From a virus: DNA of 64,000 bases. The notes under the pieces are model-generated. The model was not told the DNA's origin. It did no database searches and was given only the letters and a program-made list of their open reading frames with translations. Position numbers and translations under genes: made by a program. The DNA is taken from IMG/VR virus record IMGVR_UViG_3300027810_000002, positions 111,163-175,162 of that record. The stretch is one strand, 5' to 3'. This document shows positions 14,946-22,202 of this stretch, piece by piece (the first letter of the stretch is position 1; each line of letters begins with the position of its first letter).

Positions 14946-15245
14946 ATGGAAAGAATAGAACAAATTAAAATAGTAAAAGGAATAGTAGAAGATTCATTTG
15001 ATGAGAATGCAATGTATACTGGAATAGACGATATGAATGAAGAAAATAAAGCACATATCATAAACATAGGAACTTCAATCTTATGTACTAAATGGCAAAT
15101 AGGATTTGAAGGAGGAGGCTTTGTACAATCAGTTGTTGATAATAATCTTATGAAAGCAGTTGGAAGCGCAGATGGAACATCACTTAGAGGTTTAAAATTC
15201 TTTGCATCTTTACTATACAATACAGTTAAACCAAACTTTGAATAA
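14946..15245 (+). CDS. Hypothetical protein (99 aa)
   Basis: Unrecognised soluble protein: charged N-terminal helix (MERIEQIKIVKGIVED), a Gly-rich turn (FEGGGFV) and a C-terminal helix. It begins 2 bp after the previous stop and ends 1 bp before the secreted-protein gene, so it is certainly in the operon. Confidence 0.6.
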   Translation: MERIEQIKIVKGIVEDSFDENAMYTGIDDMNEENKAHIINIGTSILCTKWQIGFEGGGFVQSVVDNNLMKAVGSADGTSLRGLKFFASLLYNTVKPNFE

Positions 15246-15246
15246 T

Positions 15247-16311
15247 ATGAAAATTAAATTTATTGTAATCGCATTTTTTGTAGTAGCTACATGTAATGCA
15301 CAAAAAACTCTTGTATCTGATATCACGGATGCGGATCTAAGTAATACAGAACAATCTGGATTTGTAAATTGGGATTTCACCAATAATACAACCGGATATG
15401 CCTGGACATGGGGAGCTCCTGGCATGTTAGTTTATGGAGATACTCCTGAAATGTGTTATGATATAGAAGCTGAAATTAAAAATGTATCTCACGTATGGGG
15501 AGCTGGCATCTCTATTGGAGTAAATGAATCCTCATCAGATAGTGAACTAAAGTATAATGGTATTAATAACTATTATTTGTCAGTTGAAGATAATGCGGTT
15601 GGATTATTTAAAGGAACTAATAATACACAAGAAGATTTCATAGCCGATACGCTTGTATATGTAGGTGTCGAAATTGATCAAACAGAATGGCATAAACTAA
15701 GATTAAAAATAGAAGCAGATACTATATATGGATACGTTAACGATGTCTTATACATTAGCCATAAAGTAGATAATATACAAAAGAATGGTAAGTTTGCTAT
15801 AGTATCTTCTAATAGTGAAAATACATATAAGAATATAAAAGCAAGATATCATAAAGATCCTTACTATATTAGTAGTGATACTATTGTAGAATTTGTAAGT
15901 GATGTTAATCATCCAGAATGGAATAACTTACCTGTCACTCGATTAGATGATGTTGAAACTGTAGTAGAAGCCGATGGATTAGATCATTTTATAAGCCACT
16001 ATATACAATATAAAGAATCCGAATCAATTGATATACCCGATGATGTTGTTGATTGTAATTGTATTTGCCCAGAAGTAACTACTTTATCGATATATCCAAA
16101 TCCAGTATCTGAATATGTTAACGTAAGTATACAACAACCCGAAGGAACATTAAAGATTTATAGCATGCATGGCGCAATCGCTAGATCATACGACTTAACG
16201 TATGGAATTAATAGAATAGATATGACAAGATATCCAATAGGACATTATTTATTCAAAGTAGAATACGAAGGAAGAAAAGCATTAATAGAAAAGATAATAG
16301 TAACTCATTAA
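15247..16311 (+). CDS. Secreted protein with T9SS C-terminal sorting domain
   Basis: The start is the ATG at 15247, directly at the signal peptide MKIKFIVIAFFVVATCNAQ; an upstream extension to 15202 would bury it. The mature part (about 20-240) is a beta-rich, LamG/jelly-roll-like domain (WHKLRLKIEADTIYGYVND, about 160-178). A CNCIC cysteine cluster precedes a C-terminal domain of about 75 residues that begins LSIYPNPVSEYVNVSI and ends IGHYLFKVEYEGRKALIEKI. That is the type A sorting domain of the Bacteroidota type IX secretion system (Por CTD, TIGR04183). The protein should cross the inner membrane by Sec and the outer membrane by the host T9SS, ending on the surface or outside the cell. Carbohydrate binding is a guess. 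Confidence 0.85.
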   Translation: MKIKFIVIAFFVVATCNAQKTLVSDITDADLSNTEQSGFVNWDFTNNTTGYAWTWGAPGMLVYGDTPEMCYDIEAEIKNVSHVWGAGISIGVNESSSDSELKYNGINNYYLSVEDNAVGLFKGTNNTQEDFIADTLVYVGVEIDQTEWHKLRLKIEADTIYGYVNDVLYISHKVDNIQKNGKFAIVSSNSENTYKNIKARYHKDPYYISSDTIVEFVSDVNHPEWNNLPVTRLDDVETVVEADGLDHFISHYIQYKESESIDIPDDVVDCNCICPEVTTLSIYPNPVSEYVNVSIQQPEGTLKIYSMHGAIARSYDLTYGINRIDMTRYPIGHYLFKVEYEGRKALIEKIIVTH

Positions 16312-16317
16312 CATTTT

Positions 16318-16911
16318 ATGATAATATATGTTGCACCCCCTCGAGGGATTCAAGAAAAACAAGATTGCTTTAATTGGCTAACGCACTACGGCCATGAAGT
16401 CGTTTGGTTAGATTTAAGACGTAAAGTCAAAGGCCCTCTACTCCTATGTGGAGGCGCTGATATCGGTAAAGACCAAGAACGTGATGATCGAGAAGATATT
16501 TGGATTAAACAAACCCTTGCTGATGGATATCCTATTATTGGTCTTTGTCGAGGCATGCAAGTTTTAAACTCTTATTTTGGAGGTGTTGTTGAAGATCTTA
16601 GTGATCTCATAGTAGAAGATCATAAAGCTGCTGATTTTTCAGAAAATACTGATCACAGTGGAAAACCTTCACAATTTCACACAGTAGAAGATTTAGATGG
16701 TAAATTAATAAATGTTAATTCTCGACACCATCAACATTGTTCAGTAATAGCAGACAATTTCAAAGCCACACATCTTTCATATCCTTTATATTCCGTAGTA
16801 GAGGGGTTTGAAGATGTTGATCAAAGGATTTGGGCTGTACAGTGGCATCCTGAAAAAATGGAATCAGAAGATAATGAATATCCTTTAAATAAACTAATTA
16901 ATTTAAGATAA
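16318..16911 (+). CDS. Class I glutamine-amidotransferase-like hydrolase (peptidase C26 / PuuD type)
   Basis: The 197-residue protein has the C26 signature: nucleophile Cys77 in GLCRGMQ and the pair His177/Glu179 in VQWHPEKM. It also has LCGGADI (about 43-49). It is shorter than PuuD (about 250). PuuD-type enzymes cleave gamma-glutamyl bonds such as gamma-glutamyl-GABA or folate polyglutamate. In the phage it could act on gamma-glutamyl compounds or a peptide bridge. It lies between the T9SS-type protein and a small ExoX-like protein in one operon. The substrate is unknown. Confidence 0.85.
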   Translation: MIIYVAPPRGIQEKQDCFNWLTHYGHEVVWLDLRRKVKGPLLLCGGADIGKDQERDDREDIWIKQTLADGYPIIGLCRGMQVLNSYFGGVVEDLSDLIVEDHKAADFSENTDHSGKPSQFHTVEDLDGKLINVNSRHHQHCSVIADNFKATHLSYPLYSVVEGFEDVDQRIWAVQWHPEKMESEDNEYPLNKLINLR

Positions 16912-17165
16912 TGGACCAAAACATGATACTAAGATCTGGCAAATATCAAGGATATACTGTCAGAGAAGCTTATAGAAAAGATCCTTCGTATATTAGATGG
17001 GTTATTGAAAATATACCAGCAATGTTAAAGAACCACGGTCCTAGGAGAAAAACCAAAGCCGTAGAATCTCGGAAACCATTTGAGTATAAGCAACCACCTG
17101 ATGTTGAAAAGACTATAGAAAATGGTTGGATTCCACCTGGTAACGTGGAAGATGCATTTTTTTAA
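16911..17165 (+). CDS. Small protein with ExoX-C-like motif (84 aa)
   Basis: Residues about 8-35 (LRSGKYQGYTVREAYRKD then PSYIRWVIEN) match the short domain found at the C-terminus of ExoX-type exonucleases and in small phage proteins (G-K-Y-x-G-x-T-x-x-E ... D-P-x-Y-x-x-W). No nuclease domain is attached. The rest is basic and then acidic. The ATG overlaps the previous TAA by one base (TAATG). Function unknown; nucleic-acid binding is a guess. Confidence 0.65.
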   Translation: MDQNMILRSGKYQGYTVREAYRKDPSYIRWVIENIPAMLKNHGPRRKTKAVESRKPFEYKQPPDVEKTIENGWIPPGNVEDAFF

Positions 17166-17179
17166 AAATAAATGCACAA

Positions 17180-17226
17180 AAGTTTTTTTATCCCAATAAA
17201 AAGTGTTATATTTAACTATAATTAAA
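17180..17226 (+). promoter_or_regulatory. Promoter of the 95-aa gene
   Basis: AAATGCACAAAAGTTTTTTT, ATCCCAATAAAAAGTG, TTATATTTA (17206-17214), ACTATAATTAAAAAACAA, and the ATG at 17239. Neither the 19-bp operator nor GTTAATAAC is found at the usual distances. Confidence 0.7.
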
Positions 17227-17238
17227 AAACAATAAATT

Positions 17239-17526
17239 ATGAAAACAAAAAAACTAGTTTGGGAATTAGAATCTTCTATCTACTTATTAGATGAAATCGT
17301 TCAAAAATATAAGTCAGTTGACTTTGGAATACTAAAAGGTAGTATTGCTGCCTATATAGGAGTTACTAAAGGATCTGTTAATATGGCTATAGGAAATATG
17401 AAGTATATTTTATCTGATGGTGGTGAAGGTCTTTCTGCCTATACAACTCGACAGGAGGAAGCTGTTAAGCTTACTTTAGAGAAATATGATTTGAGTGCGA
17501 AAAAACTATTAATGATCCTATCTTAG
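17239..17526 (+). CDS. Hypothetical protein (95 aa), possible HTH
   Basis: A mainly helical protein (MKTKKLVWELESSIYLLD...) with IAAYIGVTKGSVNMAIGNM at about 37-55, whose pattern resembles a helix-turn-helix (a turn around GVTKGS before a recognition helix). It has its own promoter with no operator. A transcription regulator is possible but weakly supported; it would be one candidate for the protein that reads the operators in this region. Confidence 0.5.
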   Translation: MKTKKLVWELESSIYLLDEIVQKYKSVDFGILKGSIAAYIGVTKGSVNMAIGNMKYILSDGGEGLSAYTTRQEEAVKLTLEKYDLSAKKLLMILS

Positions 17527-17529
17527 ATT

Positions 17530-17606
17530 GTTAATAACTTTGTGAAAATAACTTAACAAAAGTTTTCGTATATCAATAAAAAGAGTTATATTTAACTATA
17601 ATTAAA
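17530..17606 (+). promoter_or_regulatory. GTTAATAAC element and promoter of the 107-aa unit
   Basis: GTTAATAAC (17530-17538, within ATTGTTAATAACTTT) lies with its centre 56 bp from the TTATATTTA box (17586-17594). Between them are GTGAAAATAAC and AAAAGTTTTCGTATATCAAT. The ATG follows at 17618. This promoter probably also feeds the 28-aa gene and glnS. Confidence 0.7.
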
Positions 17607-17617
17607 AACAAACAGAT

Positions 17618-17941
17618 ATGAACAAATTAGAAACATTAGGACTGACCAACGTAACTTCAAAAACTCAAAAAAAGAATGGTACTGAATGTTATTATGATCC
17701 AATCGCTGATTGTGATTACTTAAGCTATCGAAGTGGATATGTTCGTAGAGCATATACTAAAGCTACTCACTATTCTTCTAGACTACACCGAACTATTTAT
17801 CAATTGAATCCTCAGAGAAAAGCAAGAAGATTCTGGAATGAAACGGAATATGAAGTTACTGAAAGAATATTAATCCATAATCCTGGATATAGAATTCACT
17901 TATTAACAAGAGCTGTTGTAAATTATAGAAATAAAAAATAA
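17618..17941 (+). CDS. Hypothetical basic protein (107 aa)
   Basis: A Tyr/Arg/Lys-rich protein with no recognised family. The middle part has many Tyr and Arg residues (YLSYRSGYVRRAYTKATHYS), suggesting RNA or DNA contact, but no defined motif. It is the first gene of the transcript that leads into the 28-aa membrane peptide and glnS. Confidence 0.6.
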   Translation: MNKLETLGLTNVTSKTQKKNGTECYYDPIADCDYLSYRSGYVRRAYTKATHYSSRLHRTIYQLNPQRKARRFWNETEYEVTERILIHNPGYRIHLLTRAVVNYRNKK

Positions 17942-17952
17942 TAAACTTTAAT

Positions 17953-18039
17953 ATGATAATTGAATGGATTATAGTAGGTTCTATTCTAGTAGCATGGAAT
18001 GCCTTTCTAATTATTAAAATGCGTAAACAAGATAAATAG
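17953..18039 (+). CDS. Single-span membrane microprotein (28 aa)
   Basis: ATG 17953 to TAG 18037-18039. The product begins MIIEWIIVGSILVAWNAFL and ends IIKMRKQDK: one hydrophobic span followed by a basic tail, a typical inner-membrane micropeptide with its C-terminus inside. It fits exactly in the 102-bp gap before glnS, 4 bp from its start. Function unknown. Confidence 0.55.
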   Translation: MIIEWIIVGSILVAWNAFLIIKMRKQDK

Positions 18040-18043
18040 ATTA

Positions 18044-19573
18044 ATGAATTTTATAGAAGAAATAATCGAGAGTGGAGATACTTCTAAGCTGATGTTTAGA
18101 TTTCCACCTGAACCAAACGGACACTTACATTTAGGACATGCCAAAGCGATTTGTCTTAATTTTGATCTAGCACATAAATATAAAACCGGATGTAATCTTA
18201 GATTTGATGATACAAATCCTATTGCAGAAAATTCTATATTTGTAGATTCTATAATAGAAGATATTGCTTGGTTAGGTTATCGACCTACTGAAGTCGAAGA
18301 AACTAGTAACTATTTCAAACTTATACAAAGATGTGCTACTCAATTAATTATAGAGGGTAATGCGTATATGGATGATTCAACCTCTGAAGAGATAGCTGAA
18401 TTAAAAGGAGATCTTGAAAATCCAGGAACTGATTCACCATATCGGAGCAGAACTATCGCAGATAATCTTGAAGAGTTTAGGAAACTATGTGAAGGCAGTG
18501 TTAAAACGGTTCTTAGAGCTAAAATAGATATGGCAGATCCTAATTTATTAATGAGAGATCCTGTTATCTATAGATCTATTGATGCTCCTCATCATAACAC
18601 AGGTACTGAATTTAAAGCGTATCCTATGTATGATTTTGCACATCCAATTTCAGATTGGAAAGAAGATATCACACATTCACTATGTACTTTAGAATTTGAA
18701 GCACATCGACCTTTTTATAATTGGACTCTTGATAAATTATTTGATACTAGTGTTTTTGGTCCTAATCCTCGTCAAATTGAGTTTTCAAGATTAAACGTCG
18801 AAGGAATGATATTGAGTAAGCGGTATCTGAAGAAAATGGTAGAAGATGGAATAGTTGATGGATGGGACGATCCTAGAATGCCAACATTGAAAGGATTGAA
18901 GCGTCGTGGATTTACTCCAGATTCTATTAGAAACTTTTGTGAAAAGGTTGGGATCTCTAAGAGAGAGTCTCAAATTGAGCGATCTTTATTAGATGGATGT
19001 TTACGTGATGATTTAAATAAGATCGCAGAACGTCGCATGGTAGTTAAAGATCCAATTAAACTAACAATTGTTGGTGATTTTAAACCAGGGTTTGCTGCTC
19101 TTGAAAATAATCCAGAATCATCTGTAATATCAGCTCGTCGAGTAAATTACACTGATCAGTTTTGGATTGAGAGAGAAGACTTTAGACCTACTGCAAATAG
19201 GAAGTATAAGAGACTTAAGCTAGGTACTAATGTTCGCTTAAAAGGTGTCTGTATAGTCAAGGCGATCGATTATACTGAAATTGATGGAGTTATCACTGAA
19301 GTATTTTGTGAACATTATCCAGATAGTTTTTCAGGTATGGAAACAGAAATTAAAGCTAAAGGGGTTATTCACTGGGTAGATAGACAGTCATGTATTTCAT
19401 TAAATTTAAATCATTTTGATGATATGAATAAATCTACAAATGTATCATTCGGTGAACCTTTATTGAGACTAGAATACGAAAAACCAGTACAATTTATTCG
19501 ACATGGTTACTATATGAAAGATGGAGACAGCTGGAACCATTCAGTTTCTTTAAAAAGTAGTTATAAGGGGTGA
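18044..19573 (+). CDS. glnS: Glutaminyl-tRNA synthetase
   Basis: The 509-residue class I synthetase (E. coli GlnRS is 554) has the HIGH motif HLGH (29-32) after PPEPNG and the KMSKS-type motif ILSKR (256-260). Family-specific segments HSLCTLEFEAHRPFYNW (211-227) and GWDDPRMPTLKGLKRRG (273-289) mark it as GlnRS rather than GluRS. A beta-barrel anticodon-binding C-terminal region is present, somewhat shortened. It would charge tRNA-Gln with glutamine. The two tRNAs in this window are Arg and Glu, so its tRNA partner is the host's or lies elsewhere. Phage-encoded GlnRS is rare. All active-site motifs look intact. Confidence 0.95.
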   Translation: MNFIEEIIESGDTSKLMFRFPPEPNGHLHLGHAKAICLNFDLAHKYKTGCNLRFDDTNPIAENSIFVDSIIEDIAWLGYRPTEVEETSNYFKLIQRCATQLIIEGNAYMDDSTSEEIAELKGDLENPGTDSPYRSRTIADNLEEFRKLCEGSVKTVLRAKIDMADPNLLMRDPVIYRSIDAPHHNTGTEFKAYPMYDFAHPISDWKEDITHSLCTLEFEAHRPFYNWTLDKLFDTSVFGPNPRQIEFSRLNVEGMILSKRYLKKMVEDGIVDGWDDPRMPTLKGLKRRGFTPDSIRNFCEKVGISKRESQIERSLLDGCLRDDLNKIAERRMVVKDPIKLTIVGDFKPGFAALENNPESSVISARRVNYTDQFWIEREDFRPTANRKYKRLKLGTNVRLKGVCIVKAIDYTEIDGVITEVFCEHYPDSFSGMETEIKAKGVIHWVDRQSCISLNLNHFDDMNKSTNVSFGEPLLRLEYEKPVQFIRHGYYMKDGDSWNHSVSLKSSYKG

Positions 19574-19607
19574 TTCTGTAGATATATAAAGAAAACAGAT
19601 CAAAACC

Positions 19608-19691
19608 ATGATGATATTTTGCATTGTATTCCTAGCAGTTAGTTTTGTAATTGGCGTTCATATGCTAACAGAACATAGAAACCGCAAGTAA
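19608..19691 (+). CDS. Single-span membrane microprotein (27 aa)
   Basis: ATG 19608 to TAA 19689-19691. The product starts MMIFCIVFLAVSFVIGVHML and ends with a basic tail (TEHRNRK): one hydrophobic segment then positive charge. It lies 34 bp after glnS and ahead of a terminator, like the 28-aa gene before glnS. Function unknown. Confidence 0.5.
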   Translation: MMIFCIVFLAVSFVIGVHMLTEHRNRK

Positions 19692-19693
19692 TT

Positions 19694-19702
19694 GTTAATA
19701 AC
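19694..19702. promoter_or_regulatory. GTTAATAAC element 56 bp from a promoter box
   Basis: It lies within ATTGTTAATAACTTT (19691-19705). Its centre (19698) is exactly 56 bp from the TTATATTTA box centred at 19754. Confidence 0.5.
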
Positions 19703-19715
19703 TTTTTTAAAATAA

Positions 19716-19747
19716 GTGAGCTAGTATTTTTCTAGTTCACTTTTTTT
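19716..19747 (+). terminator. Terminator after the glnS unit
   Basis: Stem GTGAGCTAG (19716-19724) with CTAGTTCAC (19732-19740), one G-T pair, a 7-base loop, then seven T residues (19741-19747). Confidence 0.85.
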
Positions 19748-19775
19748 GCTTATATTTATACTATAATTAAAAGAT
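19741..19775 (+). promoter_or_regulatory. Promoter of the 143-aa gene
   Basis: TTATATTTA (19750-19758) follows directly on the T-run of the terminator, then TACTATAATTAAAAG and the ATG at 19783. The terminator hairpin takes the place of the conserved upstream block. Confidence 0.65.
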
Positions 19776-19782
19776 AATCAAT

Positions 19783-20214
19783 ATGGCAATACCTAAAATT
19801 TACAAGTACGGAATCGAAATCACAAAGCCTTGGTCTTCCGAGATGTATGATTTTAATCAAAACATCAAAGAATATTACCAAGATCAAATCAATGATCTGA
19901 TAAACTCTCTCAAAGAAACGGAAGCTTGTAATTTTATCGCTGGGATAGTAAATCCATATAAATATGGAATGGGAACTTCTGATGATATTGAGTATATGAA
20001 ATCAGATATGCTTAAGAACATCGAGAACGCCGAAAGCCATTGGATGAAAGAGGTTATTGAAGAACTTTTGATCTTACAAAGAATTTACCCTATGATTTGC
20101 GAAGCTACTCCAGAAATGCCAGCAATTTCTCTATATGATTTAGGAATTCCAATGAATATTATTGGATTTGAAACACGCGATGAGATCTTACTTTTGCGCG
20201 AAAGATATTCTTAA
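19783..20214 (+). CDS. Hypothetical protein (143 aa)
   Basis: An acidic helical protein with no recognised family. It contains several Trp/Tyr residues in the N-terminal third and a long helical middle. It has its own promoter and is followed by an operator block, so it is a single-gene unit of the early region. Confidence 0.6.
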   Translation: MAIPKIYKYGIEITKPWSSEMYDFNQNIKEYYQDQINDLINSLKETEACNFIAGIVNPYKYGMGTSDDIEYMKSDMLKNIENAESHWMKEVIEELLILQRIYPMICEATPEMPAISLYDLGIPMNIIGFETRDEILLLRERYS

Positions 20215-20228
20215 AAGCATTAATCCTT

Positions 20229-20247
20229 ATTTATAATCATTATAAAT
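20229..20247. promoter_or_regulatory. 19-bp palindromic operator
   Basis: ATTTATAATCATTATAAAT, a perfect palindrome apart from the centre. Its centre (20238) is 68 bp from the TTATATTTA box centred at 20306, one helical turn further than in the 57-58 bp class. Confidence 0.8.
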
Positions 20248-20257
20248 AGGACTTTTT

Positions 20258-20322
20258 GTGAAAATAAATGTACAAAAGTTTTCATATATCAATAAAAAGT
20301 GTTATATTTAATTATAATTAAA
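20258..20322 (+). promoter_or_regulatory. Promoter of the 126-aa unit
   Basis: GTGAAAATAAATGTACAAAAG, TTTTCATATATCAATAAAAAGTG (both in order), TTATATTTA (20302-20310), ATTATAATTAAAAAACAAAC, and the ATG at 20334. It probably feeds the four-gene unit ending at 21277. Confidence 0.75.
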
Positions 20323-20333
20323 AAACAAACAAT

Positions 20334-20714
20334 ATGTCAATAAACAAAGTCTTAATTCACACACAGTACGAAGAAAATTACGGATTCCATGAAGGTAACT
20401 TTCATTGGAAGAAGAAAGGCGGTCATACATTTCAGATCGAGATGGATGCAGATCTTATGTTTTACTCTAATCCTGCTGAAGTTTTTAGTAAGATGCTAGA
20501 GAAGCACAACTCAGATCTTGAAAGATTTACATACGTTGATCATGATATTCAGTTTCATTCACCTACTGTTCTTGGTAATCAAGACGAGTATATTGAGGCT
20601 AATCAATCAATAATAGATCACGAAGATATTCAAGATTTTGAAGAAGTTAATCACGTTATCGCTGGCGTTGATTTCTCAGAAAGTATTAACCAATTAAATA
20701 ACCTTAAAATATAA
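20334..20714 (+). CDS. Hypothetical protein (126 aa)
   Basis: The N-terminal segment (LIHTQYEENYGFHEGNFHWK) resembles a recurrent small phage protein type with a T-Q-x-x-E-N-Y-G start and a K-x-K-G-G element (here WKKKGG). The rest is acidic. The function of that group is unknown to me. First gene of a four-gene unit. Confidence 0.6.
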   Translation: MSINKVLIHTQYEENYGFHEGNFHWKKKGGHTFQIEMDADLMFYSNPAEVFSKMLEKHNSDLERFTYVDHDIQFHSPTVLGNQDEYIEANQSIIDHEDIQDFEEVNHVIAGVDFSESINQLNNLKI

Positions 20715-20718
20715 ACCC

Positions 20719-20829
20719 ATGAAAACTCCTAAACAATTAAGAGACAGTTATCGAATGGTCGGATTCAGTATAGTCGGACTTGCAATCATTTTAATATCAT
20801 TAATAATCGCTGAAAATATATGTCTGTAG
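20719..20829 (+). CDS. Single-span membrane microprotein (36 aa)
   Basis: ATG 20719 to TAG 20827-20829. The product has a basic N-terminus (MKTPKQLRDSYRMVG) and one hydrophobic span (FSIVGLAIILISLIIAE). Its last 10 bp overlap the start of the 74-aa gene in another frame. Function unknown. Confidence 0.5.
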   Translation: MKTPKQLRDSYRMVGFSIVGLAIILISLIIAENICL

Positions 20830-21044
20830 AAACTTTATATGCAATACCAAGTGTTAATTGTTTTATTAACGATGATTTGATTGTCTATCCAATGAACGAT
20901 CGTAATGAACCAGACTTAAGTCAATGGAATGAATTAGAAAACTTAACATCTGAATTCGTTAATAAATTAAACACAGAAGACGATTCCCTTATCTCGGAAC
21001 TAATATACTGGAAAGTTAGATTTTCAGAAAACATAAACAATTAA
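20820..21044 (+). CDS. Hypothetical acidic protein (74 aa)
   Basis: Unrecognised acidic protein (MSVETLYAIPSVNCFIND...), predicted mainly helical in its second half. It overlaps the 36-aa gene by 10 bp and lies 11 bp upstream of the 73-aa gene. Confidence 0.5.
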   Translation: MSVETLYAIPSVNCFINDDLIVYPMNDRNEPDLSQWNELENLTSEFVNKLNTEDDSLISELIYWKVRFSENINN

Positions 21045-21055
21045 AAAATAAAAAA

Positions 21056-21277
21056 ATGAAAATACCTAATTTTGAAACAGCATTATCAGAAACAGCAACA
21101 CTTACAGAAATCGCTGGTTATATTTTTGACAACTATAATAATGACCCACAATTTATTGCAGCACTTCGTGATGATAGCCAACCCTGGCCCGATGGAGTAC
21201 AAGAAGTTCTAGATGCTCATGATGTTCTAGTAGAAGAATTAATTGATTCTTTAGAAGTATACATTCAAACCTGTTAA
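21056..21277 (+). CDS. Hypothetical acidic protein (73 aa)
   Basis: A strongly acidic, helical protein starting MKIPNFETALSETATLTEI. It has no recognised motif; an anti-host or DNA-mimic role would fit the charge but is only a guess. It ends one base before the stop of the convergent gene at 21279, so no room is left for a classical terminator between the two transcription units. Confidence 0.55.
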   Translation: MKIPNFETALSETATLTEIAGYIFDNYNNDPQFIAALRDDSQPWPDGVQEVLDAHDVLVEELIDSLEVYIQTC

Positions 21278-21278
21278 T

Positions 21279-21713
21279 CTACTCACAAATTAATTTCACT
21301 CTATTCTCCGCGTCAATTTCCCACAATCTGGATTTATATGGCGTGGAGAAGGGGTATTTGGTACCTTTCCAAATAAAATATCCACCCTCTGTCTCCAAAT
21401 CTCCACTATATATTTGATAAACATGTACCAATTCATGCATTAGTGTTTTTTCTAATTGGTTGTCATCCCACATTGGATTTAGATCAACTATAAACCAACC
21501 ACTCGAAAGCTCTCGGGTGATTCCTACAATCCTAGGATAAAGAGGTGCGTATTTTATTATAACTATAGGTTGTGCAAAGAGAGGGCCCTTAAACATCTCA
21601 CTGCAAATCTGCGAAGTGGCGGTTGTAATGTGTTTTTCTAGTCCTGTATCTGGTTTTAAAATTTGTCCGCTAACTTGTAATGAAAAAAGAATTGCGATAA
21701 TAAATCTCCACAT
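21279..21713 (-). CDS. Exported zinc-metallopeptidase-like protein (HExxH)
   Basis: The N-terminus MWRFIIAILFSLQVSGQ looks like a signal peptide. The motif HELVH (93-97) is a zincin active site; residues after it (VYQIYSGDLETEGGYF) include Glu107 and Glu109, either of which could be the third ligand. The length (144 aa) is short for a secreted peptidase. It is the last gene of a leftward run behind the glycosyltransferase and membrane protein. The target could be a surface protein of the host; it could also be an inactive relative. Confidence 0.7.
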   Translation of the reverse strand: MWRFIIAILFSLQVSGQILKPDTGLEKHITTATSQICSEMFKGPLFAQPIVIIKYAPLYPRIVGITRELSSGWFIVDLNPMWDDNQLEKTLMHELVHVYQIYSGDLETEGGYFIWKGTKYPFSTPYKSRLWEIDAENRVKLICE

Positions 21714-21715
21714 GT

Positions 21716-22171
21716 TTACTTGTATATTTTTAATTTCTTTATTGAATATAAGATACTGTGTGTTACGAAAAAGAAAACGGCAACCGTCTCAAACCAAAAC
21801 AACGTAATTGCTGGTATTAGAAAGGCAGCACTGACGATTGGAATCGCTAAATAATTAAAACGCTTGTCCTTAAATATGGTATATGTAGTGTATATGAAAA
21901 ATCCAGCAGCAAATATATTGTGAGTCCATTCGTAATCAAATGTATTAAATAAAGCAACACCAATTAAGAGTAACCCAGAGATGATATTATCACTTATAAG
22001 GTAACTTATACCTAATAATAATAAACTAATCAATAAAATATAAGTGGCCTCTGTTCCATGGTATACGCTGTATGAATACTTTACAGCTCCAGTTTTAAGA
22101 TATAAAGCAAGAGGTAAGAATAACGCAGCAGCGGAACAAGTTAAGTTGATAAATATACCCAGTCTTTTCAA
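21716..22171 (-). CDS. Polytopic membrane protein (151 aa, TTG start)
   Basis: About five hydrophobic segments fill the protein (roughly 7-25, 43-60, 64-80, 90-105, 110-132). The frame has no ATG anywhere; the first plausible start is TTG at 22171, giving (M)KRLGIFINL, which places a basic N-terminus before the first span. It lies 2 bp from the HExxH gene and 31 bp after the glycosyltransferase gene. No family was recognised. Confidence 0.6.
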   Translation of the reverse strand: MKRLGIFINLTCSAAALFLPLALYLKTGAVKYSYSVYHGTEATYILLISLLLLGISYLISDNIISGLLLIGVALFNTFDYEWTHNIFAAGFFIYTTYTIFKDKRFNYLAIPIVSAAFLIPAITLFWFETVAVFFFVTHSILYSIKKLKIYK

Positions 22172-22202
22172 TTTTGATAATGTCTTTAGATATCTATCAA
22201 AA

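Noticed and set aside
18044-19573. GlnRS as a sign that TAG is recoded to glutamine, as in some crAss-like phages
   Set aside because: TAG ends several genes here (for example 10441-10794 and the 28-aa gene at 17953), with no sign of in-frame TAG inside long genes and no suppressor tRNA in the window.
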